From [Scytonema hofmanni] UTEX 2349 (GTDB lineage: Bacteria > Cyanobacteriota > Cyanobacteriia > Cyanobacteriales > Nostocaceae): a stretch of 64,000 nucleotides of DNA. Shown here piece by piece: positions 58,937 to 64,000 of the stretch. Positions within the stretch are counted from its first letter, which is position 1; every line of letters begins with the position of its first letter. The DNA is taken from NCBI RefSeq assembly GCF_000582685.1, contig NZ_KK073768.1:3641811-3705810 (forward strand), in the 5' to 3' direction. The position numbers and the translations under genes were made by a program. Below the pieces are notes generated by a model. The model made no database searches. It worked only from the letters and a program-made list of their open reading frames with translations, and was not told the origin of the DNA.

Positions 58937-59893
58937 ATGAAGATTAAAGCAACCCAAGGACATCAGGGAAGCGGAACGGAAGTGAAAGACGCGACTTACG
59001 TGGAGGCTGCCCGGTGGGGTAAGCATCGGGGGTGGCGATATGTTCTGGGGCTGATGATCATCCTCTTTGCATGGCTGGTCGTCGGTAGTGGTGCCAGCGT
59101 ACTCGTCGCGTTCGCGCTCGGCGGACAGGCAGACCCCTCGGTGCTCGGTCCCGTGGAATACTACCTGTTTGTCATGGCGAGTTTCCTGTTCTTCTTCGCA
59201 GGAGTCCTTATCGCCGTCTCCCTTGTCCACCGCCGCCACCCCCGGACGCTCGTCACGGCGCGGGAGCGGATCAACTGGCGGCGTATCGGTCACGGATTTG
59301 TGGCGTGGTTCGTGCCGTACTGCCTCATAGGTGGGCTGGGGCAGTATCTGTTCTACCCGGATACCTTCTCCTTTAACTCTGACCTCTTAACGTTCGCACT
59401 CTTCGTCCCGATCGCACTGGTTCTCACCGCGATCCAGACTACCACTGAAGAGCTTTTCTTTCGCGGATATATCGTGCAGGGGGCGAGCCTTGTTTGGACT
59501 AACCGCATCTTTCTGGCGATCGTGCCAGCCGTGATATTTACCCTGCCGCACCTCCTTAACCCGGAGGTAAGCGTGGGCGGCTGGCTCACGATCTTTTCCA
59601 ACTACTTCCTCGTTCCGGGTCTGGTGTGGACTGTGGTCTCGTTGATTGACGGAACCACTGAACTCGCCATCGGCGTACACTTCGCGAACAACATCGGTGG
59701 GGCAATCCTGTTCGACATCACTGGAAGTGCCTTGCCCTCACCCGCTCTGTTCACAATCAGCAAGTACCACGCGACCTACGGGGCACTATCAATGCTGGTT
59801 GCAGTACCCGTGTTCCTGGCGATCGCCTACGGGGTGTTCAAGCAGGAGTCGCCCCAATCCGTTTCCCAGAGCCACCAGAAGGGTCATTGGTGA
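58937..59893 (+). CDS. CPBP-family intramembrane protease (GC-rich)
   Basis: A 318-residue membrane protein with about eight helices. The glutamate motif TTEELFFRGYIVQG (near residue 167) and later LPHLLNPEV and VHFANNIGG His motifs are those of CPBP/Abi (Rce1-like) proteases. Codons are strongly G/C-ending compared with the neighbouring genes, suggesting transfer from a high-GC bacterium. ATG 58937 with AAGGAG upstream. Substrate unknown. Next CPBP gene follows 64 bp later. Confidence 0.9.
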   Translation: MKIKATQGHQGSGTEVKDATYVEAARWGKHRGWRYVLGLMIILFAWLVVGSGASVLVAFALGGQADPSVLGPVEYYLFVMASFLFFFAGVLIAVSLVHRRHPRTLVTARERINWRRIGHGFVAWFVPYCLIGGLGQYLFYPDTFSFNSDLLTFALFVPIALVLTAIQTTTEELFFRGYIVQGASLVWTNRIFLAIVPAVIFTLPHLLNPEVSVGGWLTIFSNYFLVPGLVWTVVSLIDGTTELAIGVHFANNIGGAILFDITGSALPSPALFTISKYHATYGALSMLVAVPVFLAIAYGVFKQESPQSVSQSHQKGHW

Positions 59894-59957
59894 CCCCGGC
59901 AAATCCCGAACCCATCAGCAACTGAAGTCAGCAACCCGATAAAAGGAGTCAATTATC

Positions 59958-60695
59958 ATGCCTCGTGTTTCTTCAAATCACCTGGGGGAGTCGGGAAAGC
60001 CCCCTTCCGCGTCCTCGGTTCGGCCTAGCAAGACCTCCCGTCCGGGCTGGTCCGAGATTATCGTCGGACTCGTCGTCTATTTAATCGTAGGGTTCGGCGG
60101 CGTCTCGCTGTTCAAGCAACTCGGTCTTGACCCCGTGGTCCACGGACTGATCTTGACTGCATGGACCGGCGTCGCCACCCTCATCGCGTTCACGGCAGCC
60201 GCGCGGCTGCGGATCCGTTCCCTGAGTGCCTTCGGTGTACGCCGAACCTCCAGTCGCTGGCTTCTGACCAGTGTTGGCGTAGGGCTGGTTGCCTTTGTGC
60301 TCAAGGGTCTGGCGATCATGGCCTGGATCCAGATCACCGGGGACACGGACAATGTCCAGAATGTTTACGCAGAGGGTGGTCGCGGCGGGTTACTGCCTCT
60401 GGTTTTGTCCACAGTATTGATCTCCGTCTTCTCACCCTTCGGCGAGGAACTGCTCTATCGCGGCATCGTCACCAATGCGCTGCTGCGCTATGGCTCGTTC
60501 GCTGGGGTGGTGGGCAGCACTGTGATCTTCGCCCTCATGCACGGTATTAACATTGTCTTTCCGGCGGCCATTGTGGCCGGTCTCGCTACCGCTGAGGTCT
60601 TCCGTCGTAGCGGCTCGATCTGGCCCGGTCTCGTCGTTCATATTGTTTTCAACCTGCCCACAATCCCGATCATGTTGCTCGTTGGCACGGGCTGA
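59958..60695 (+). CDS. CPBP-family intramembrane protease (GC-rich)
   Basis: A 245-residue membrane protein with a polar, Ser/Pro-rich N-terminus (1-30), then six to seven helices. FGEELLYRGIVTNALL (near residue 157) is the catalytic EExxxR; LMHGINIVFP and VVHIVFNLPT give the His ligands. GC-rich codon use as in the preceding gene. ATG 59958 with AAAGGAG. A broken copy of its C-terminus lies at 61608-61712, so this locus has been partly duplicated. Confidence 0.9.
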   Translation: MPRVSSNHLGESGKPPSASSVRPSKTSRPGWSEIIVGLVVYLIVGFGGVSLFKQLGLDPVVHGLILTAWTGVATLIAFTAAARLRIRSLSAFGVRRTSSRWLLTSVGVGLVAFVLKGLAIMAWIQITGDTDNVQNVYAEGGRGGLLPLVLSTVLISVFSPFGEELLYRGIVTNALLRYGSFAGVVGSTVIFALMHGINIVFPAAIVAGLATAEVFRRSGSIWPGLVVHIVFNLPTIPIMLLVGTG

Positions 60696-60856
60696 AAGAA
60701 ACCGCAGCCTCAGTACACTTTAGAACAATGCAACCAAATGAATGCTAGGAGAAGCACAATAAAGCTTCGGAATAAGGTGGCGTTAGCTACCAGTTGTCAT
60801 TCTCTATCTGGGCATTGTGTTCACCCAGCATCCTGATGTCTCTAGGGATTAAATCA

Positions 60857-61098
60857 ATGGTAGTTTTGAAACAATTTGGGATTCTATTTGTGTTGGGCAT
60901 TGCGGAATTGCGATGTTTACGATTACGTCGGTTCCATTAGTTGAGCAACAGTTGGCAAAACTGTCTCCAGAAATACTGGCAAAAGTTCCGCCACTGTGGG
61001 TTTTAATGCTGCTGCAAGGACTACAGTATACAGTTCCACTGGCAATCAGCATTCTGCTCGGTCAATCCAAGTTTTACACCTTCAAACTAATCTCATGA
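60857..61098 (+). pseudogene. Truncated, frameshifted copy of the CPBP gene at 61741
   Basis: The sequence matches the first ~70 codons of the 61741 gene (QFGILFVLG, then TSVPLVEQQLAKLSP, LLQGLQYTVPLAISILLG) at about 80% nucleotide identity. One base is lost near 60900, shifting frame, and the homology ends near 61068, after which the frame stops at 61098. It overlaps the next ATG. The gap 60696-60856 has no other gene beyond a short coding-like stretch (LPVVILYLGIVFTQHPDV). Confidence 0.8.
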
Positions 61099-61427
61099 AA
61101 AAGATAATTTTGCTAGCACTGGTGGGTACGGGATTCGTAGTAACTATGCCCTTTACGGCACAGGCACTAGATTCAGAAGAAATTGGTCAGAACCTTGATC
61201 GAGATCCGAATATGTCAATCGCTCAGTACGATCGATATCGCGACGATCGATATCGTGACGATCAATATCGCGACGATCGATATCGCAATCGGCCGTTTGT
61301 GGTTTATTACCGCAGCCGTGACGATCGCAAATGGATTTATGAGAGTATCCACTACAATCGTCGCGATGCCCGACGTGCTGCCAAGCGACTGGAGCGGCGT
61401 GGTTATCGAACCCGAATTTTAGGATAG
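61095..61427 (+). CDS. Small exported protein with RYRDD repeats
   Basis: A 110-residue protein with a signal peptide (1-21, ending AQA), then three to four RYRDD/QYRDD units and a basic Arg-rich end (RRDARRAAKRLERRGYRTRIL). Similar Arg/Tyr-rich small exported proteins occur in cyanobacteria; function unknown. ATG 61095, overlapping the stop of the upstream pseudogene by 4 bp. A relic of its last codons lies at 61474-61536. Confidence 0.75.
   Translation: MKKIILLALVGTGFVVTMPFTAQALDSEEIGQNLDRDPNMSIAQYDRYRDDRYRDDQYRDDRYRNRPFVVYYRSRDDRKWIYESIHYNRRDARRAAKRLERRGYRTRILG
61228..61290 (+). repeat. 15-bp coding repeats (CGATATCGYGACGAT)
   Basis: Four imperfect 15-bp units, each encoding RYRDD-like pentapeptides. 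Confidence 0.8.
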
Positions 61428-61473
61428 AGCCGTTTCAAACTATGAGTTGCCAACACCTAAATCCCACTTGCGG

Positions 61474-61536
61474 GCTGCCTACCGACTGGAGCGACGTTGT
61501 TATCGAACCTACGTTCAAGTGACAGCAAGCCAGTAG
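61474..61536 (+). pseudogene. Relic of the RYRDD gene C-terminus
   Basis: Reads AAYRLERRCYRTYVQVTASQ then stop, against AAKRLERRGYRTRIL in the intact gene 100 bp upstream. Confidence 0.65.
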
Positions 61537-61537
61537 G

Positions 61538-61603
61538 GGGGGCAGTGCCCACAAAACCTTACTGTGAAGGGTTTTACAAAATGGTGGGTACTGCCTGCCC
61601 TAC
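61538..61603. repeat. Inverted repeat GGCAGTGCCCAC, copy A
   Basis: A ~63-bp palindromic unit (GGCAGTGCCCAC...GTGGGTACTGCC with AAAACC..GGTTTT inside). A second, ~80% identical copy is at 62556-62619, after the CPBP gene. The pair flanks 61608-62555 and may be a small mobile element family. Confidence 0.75.
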
Positions 61604-61607
61604 TAAT

Positions 61608-61712
61608 GCCGAGATCTTCCGCCGCAGCGGATCGGTTTGAACTGCTGTCATCGTTCATGTCGTTTTCAACCTGCCCACTATCCTGGTGATGGTAGTTGCT
61701 GGCATGAGCTAA
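61608..61712 (+). pseudogene. Relic of the CPBP gene 59958 C-terminus
   Basis: Reads AEIFRRSGSV-stop-TAVIVHVVFNLPTILVM and ends in TAA, against AEVFRRSGSIWPGLVVHIVFNLPTIPIM in the intact gene. One in-frame stop. Confidence 0.8.
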
Positions 61713-61740
61713 TAAGACGGATCATCTGGAGATTAAACCA

Positions 61741-62532
61741 ATGGCAATTATGAAACAATTCGGGATTCTATTTGTATTGGGCAGTGTGGGAATTGTCATG
61801 TTCACGATCGCGTCTATTCCTTTAGTCGAGCAACGGTTAGCGAAACTGTCTCCAGAAACACTGGAAAAAGTGCCGCCATTGGGAATTCTAATGCTTCTGC
61901 AAGGACTACAGTATTCAATTCTACTGGCAATCAGCATTCTTATCGGAATTGGTTGTGCCTATCGTGTTGGATTAAGCTCCCATTTGATTGATCATTGGGT
62001 GTTTCACACCACTAAGTCTCCATCTTTTGCCGTTGAGATGAAGTGGAGCTTGGGTGTGGGTGCAGCGGCGGCGATCGTTCTCTTGTTGCTCGATCAGTTA
62101 ATGCAACCTGTCCTACCTGAAGCGCTACGGGCAGCAAATAATACAGAGCCAAGTTGGTTGAATTTGCTCACAGCAATGTTCTATGGCGGCATCACTGAGG
62201 AAATTTTGATGCGCTGGGGTTTAATGTCGCTGCTTGTTTGGATCGCGTGGAAAGGGCTAAAACAAGGCGTTACGTTGCCAAGTCAAGGGATTTACCAGGG
62301 TGCGATCGTTCTAGCCGCTTTGGTATTTGGACTACTACACCTGCCAGCGACTGCTGCGATCGTTCCCCTCACTCCAGTTGTGATTATTCGGGCGTTGTTA
62401 CTGAATGGGATTCCGGGAATCGCGTTTGGCTGGCTCTTTTGGCAATATTCGCTAGAGGCTGCAATGTTAGCTCATATCAGCGTTCATGCTTTTGCCTTTG
62501 TTCTTAGCGGTTTACTGGCAAGGTTGGCTTAA
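61741..62532 (+). CDS. CPBP-family intramembrane protease
   Basis: A 263-residue membrane protein with seven helices. GGITEEILMRWGLMSLLVW (near residue 140) is the catalytic motif, LVFGLLHLPA and AHISVHAFAF supply the His residues. Base composition is like the host, not GC-rich as in the two upstream CPBP genes. ATG 61741. Three CPBP proteases in 4 kb suggests a shared, possibly defensive or peptide-processing role; the substrate is unknown. Confidence 0.9.
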   Translation: MAIMKQFGILFVLGSVGIVMFTIASIPLVEQRLAKLSPETLEKVPPLGILMLLQGLQYSILLAISILIGIGCAYRVGLSSHLIDHWVFHTTKSPSFAVEMKWSLGVGAAAAIVLLLLDQLMQPVLPEALRAANNTEPSWLNLLTAMFYGGITEEILMRWGLMSLLVWIAWKGLKQGVTLPSQGIYQGAIVLAALVFGLLHLPATAAIVPLTPVVIIRALLLNGIPGIAFGWLFWQYSLEAAMLAHISVHAFAFVLSGLLARLA

Positions 62533-62555
62533 GTTTTGGAATAGATATCATAGGG

Positions 62556-62619
62556 CTATCACTGCCCACAAAGCCTTACTGTGAAAGGTTTTAAAAATGG
62601 TGGGCGATGCCCACTACTT
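62556..62619. repeat. Inverted repeat, copy B
   Basis: Second copy of the 61538-61603 palindromic unit, here with CACTGCCCACAAAGCC and TGGTGGGCGATGCCCAC. Confidence 0.7.
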
Positions 62620-62660
62620 GAATTGATGCTTAACTCTACAGTTTTAAGGTGGTAAATCAA

Positions 62661-62948
62661 ATGATTCAGTGCAAAGATTTTGCGCCTCGGATTACTGAAC
62701 GGGGACCCTTCGGCGGAGCTTCCGATTATGAATCCTTCTCTGAGGTTGTGAGTGCTGTAAATCAGTGGATCGCAAGTACAACGATACAGGTGATCAATGT
62801 TGAAACTGTTGTTTTACCCGATCGGATTGAAGGCACAAGTGATGATGTCTACGGAGTGACGACCAGTAATGCTTTCCACCCAGTGATGATCAGTCAGGGT
62901 CTTGCAATCAATTGCTTTCAATGTGTGCGTGTGTGGTACAGAGAATAA
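62661..62948 (+). CDS. Hypothetical protein, 95 residues
   Basis: IQCKDFAPRITERGPFGGASDYESFSEVV..., a soluble alpha/beta-like protein with two Cys close to the end (INCFQCVRVWYRE). I recognise no family, although the N-terminal part recalls small proteins that are predicted to bind nucleotides. ATG 62661 preferred over GTG 62649; AAGGTGG upstream. Followed 21 bp later by a membrane protein gene. Confidence 0.65.
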   Translation: MIQCKDFAPRITERGPFGGASDYESFSEVVSAVNQWIASTTIQVINVETVVLPDRIEGTSDDVYGVTTSNAFHPVMISQGLAINCFQCVRVWYRE

Positions 62949-62969
62949 GCTTTATTGGAAAGAGAAAAA

Positions 62970-63347
62970 ATGAAACGATTTACTTTGTTTACTTTCCTGT
63001 ACCTCGCGCTGGGAGTTTGCCTGAGTGCGATCGCGCTTGGATACCCAAACCTGCCTTCGGGTCCTCAAAGAAGCTTGTTCATCAGTGCAGGAACCTCCTA
63101 CATTTTTTGTCTCCTCAGCACCTTCCCATTTTGGCGCGAGAGGACGATCCGCTTCTATCGCAGACGGAATTCAGCAGTAATTCTACCCTGGTTGGTGATT
63201 GGATTCTATATTGTTTGGATGATCTGGGAGGTTCAGAGTCAGAACTGGACGATGGAAGCCATTTTAGGAGCGTTTTCGCGGCTAATATTTGTCTTAGGGT
63301 TTGCAGAAATCATTGTGATTACATGGCAAGTGAATTCTGAACATTAG
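62970..63347 (+). CDS. Four-helix membrane protein of unknown function
   Basis: A 125-residue protein with hydrophobic segments at about 3-23, 35-50, 68-88 and 95-115 and a basic loop (RERTIRFYRRRN). No family recognised. ATG 62970, AAAGAGAA upstream. Probably co-transcribed with the 62661 gene. Confidence 0.68.
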   Translation: MKRFTLFTFLYLALGVCLSAIALGYPNLPSGPQRSLFISAGTSYIFCLLSTFPFWRERTIRFYRRRNSAVILPWLVIGFYIVWMIWEVQSQNWTMEAILGAFSRLIFVLGFAEIIVITWQVNSEH

Positions 63348-63425
63348 TGTCTAAATCAGATGATGCCGAAACAAACTCGTTTCAGCAACGCGAGATACAG
63401 TCAAACGTACTACATAAGGAACACC

Positions 63426-63827
63426 ATGAATAAGCCCAAGTTTTTTGTTACTCCCGGTTATGGCGAATATATGCTAAATGAATTGCATTACTCGCAAGCG
63501 GTAAAAATTGGCAATCGAGTGGAGACATCAGGACAAGGTGGCTGGGATGACAATCTGCAAATTCCCGAATCGCTTGAGGATGAGATTGCCCAGGCGTTTC
63601 GGAACGTAGAGCGAACCTTGGCGACTGCCGATGCTAGTTGGGAGCATGTTGTCCACGTCAATTCTTACCACGTTGGAGGGTTTCCCCCGGAGGTTAATGA
63701 TGTGATGGTTAGGCTATATCGCCATTATATGCCCAACCACGCGCCAATTTGGACACAAGTAGGAGTCGCGGCACTTGGACTTCCAACGATGCGTATTGAA
63801 ATCCGCGTTACTGCAATTGTTCCGTGA
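63426..63827 (+). CDS. RidA (YjgF/YER057c) family protein
   Basis: A 133-residue trimeric-enzyme-fold protein: VKIGNRVETSGQGGWDDNLQIPE, EIAQAFRNVERTLATADASWEHVVHVNSYHVG and LPTMRIEIRVTAIVP. The conserved Arg in MRIEIRVTAI is present, as in RidA deaminases that hydrolyse reactive enamines/imines. ATG 63426 with ATAAGGAA; the frame reaches upstream to 63360 without conservation. An open frame overlaps its stop (GTGA, 63824). Confidence 0.92.
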   Translation: MNKPKFFVTPGYGEYMLNELHYSQAVKIGNRVETSGQGGWDDNLQIPESLEDEIAQAFRNVERTLATADASWEHVVHVNSYHVGGFPPEVNDVMVRLYRHYMPNHAPIWTQVGVAALGLPTMRIEIRVTAIVP

Positions 63828-63934
63828 GTTTTGCACAAGCGGCAACGGGCTATTGCGAAGTTAGGGAGTTACTTCCGCTGAATGGTATCGAAATCCCGTC
63901 ACTGTTTATTCTGAATCAAGGGGAGCTGGCACAC

Positions 63935-64000
63935 ATGGAATTTATGAAGGCAGCGGTATTAACTGCGTTTGGTGATGCTGAGAAGTTTGAGATTCAAACT
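63935..64000 (+). CDS. Start of a zinc-type alcohol dehydrogenase / quinone oxidoreductase (partial)
   Basis: Reads MEFMKAAVLTAFGDAEKFEIQT to the window edge, the N-terminus of medium-chain reductases such as NADPH:quinone oxidoreductase. ATG 63935 has AAGGGGAG upstream (ATG 63944 is possible). The in-frame stretch 63824-63934 before it is open but has no known motif and may be a relic. Confidence 0.75.
   Translation, partial: MEFMKAAVLTAFGDAEKFEIQT

Noticed and set aside
59067..60641. Long alternative frames in the CPBP genes
   Set aside because: High GC content creates open frames on all strands; only the CPBP frames contain conserved motifs.

Overview
The window is chromosomal DNA of a cyanobacterium, most likely a filamentous heterocyst-forming one (Nostocales). 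HIP1 octamers (GCGATCGC) occur throughout. Lineage markers are a phycobilisome core subunit (apcF), CP12, the glutamine synthetase inactivating factor IF7 (gifA) beside glnA, a PEP-CTERM protein, TPR-CHAT and DUF29 proteins, and a small exported protein ending in HRGSGR that I read as PatX, a heterocyst-pattern peptide precursor. A PatX call plus a CuA-less third-type terminal oxidase points strongly to a multicellular, differentiating lineage. No tRNA, rRNA or CRISPR array was seen.

Layout. 0-9.5 kb: a small conserved gene, alpha-glucan phosphorylase, a DUF429 protein, a HigB toxin gene broken by a small non-autonomous element, a retropepsin-like protease pair, proline iminopeptidase, and a divergent fatty-acid desaturase / cyclopropane-synthase-like methyltransferase pair. 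9.5-15 kb: trpS, metF, dus and a repeat-built exported protein, with three miniature elements between them. 15-19 kb: a C5-methyltransferase and probable restriction-endonuclease operon beside a truncated gene. 19-31 kb: CadD-type transporter, SsuA-like binding protein, GHL10 glycosidase-like protein, PEP-CTERM protein, EGY/S2P protease and a 1198-residue TPR-CHAT protein. 31-36 kb: a complete oxidase operon (two DUF2231 membrane proteins, subunits II, I and III). 36-44 kb: coaBC, DUF2555, then a TonB-dependent receptor flanked on both sides by duplicated two-copy arrays of a ~71-nt small RNA, a FAD protein and patX. 44-53 kb: parDE, gifA/glnA, apcF, DUF29, tlyA, cp12 and a dynamin-like/DUF697 GTPase. 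54-64 kb: a GAF/PAS kinase with NarL-type regulator, then small exported proteins, three CPBP membrane proteases (two of them markedly GC-rich), gene relics, a RidA protein and the start of a quinone-oxidoreductase-like gene.

How parts may work together. Nitrogen control is concentrated at 47-49 kb: palindromic NtcA-type sites lie before both gifA and glnA, so enzyme and inhibitor would be regulated oppositely by one factor. patX (with a TCCGGA promoter motif) and the oxidase may both serve heterocysts. The most unusual item is the small-RNA array at 38.8-39.1 and 41.5-41.8 kb. Four near-identical units each have their own promoter (17-bp spacer), a 5' segment containing GTGTGAGGAG and a terminator hairpin with a GGAAACA loop. 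The 5' segment is perfectly complementary to the conserved single-stranded motif of the cyanobacterial small RNA Yfr1, so the array could act as a Yfr1 sponge or a ribosome-site decoy. This is inference from complementarity, not shown by the sequence alone.

Intergenic DNA is rich in miniature inverted-repeat elements and in a dispersed hairpin with GTAGAGACGT arms. One copy interrupts higB with an 8-bp target duplication, another supplies the stop codon of a neighbouring gene.
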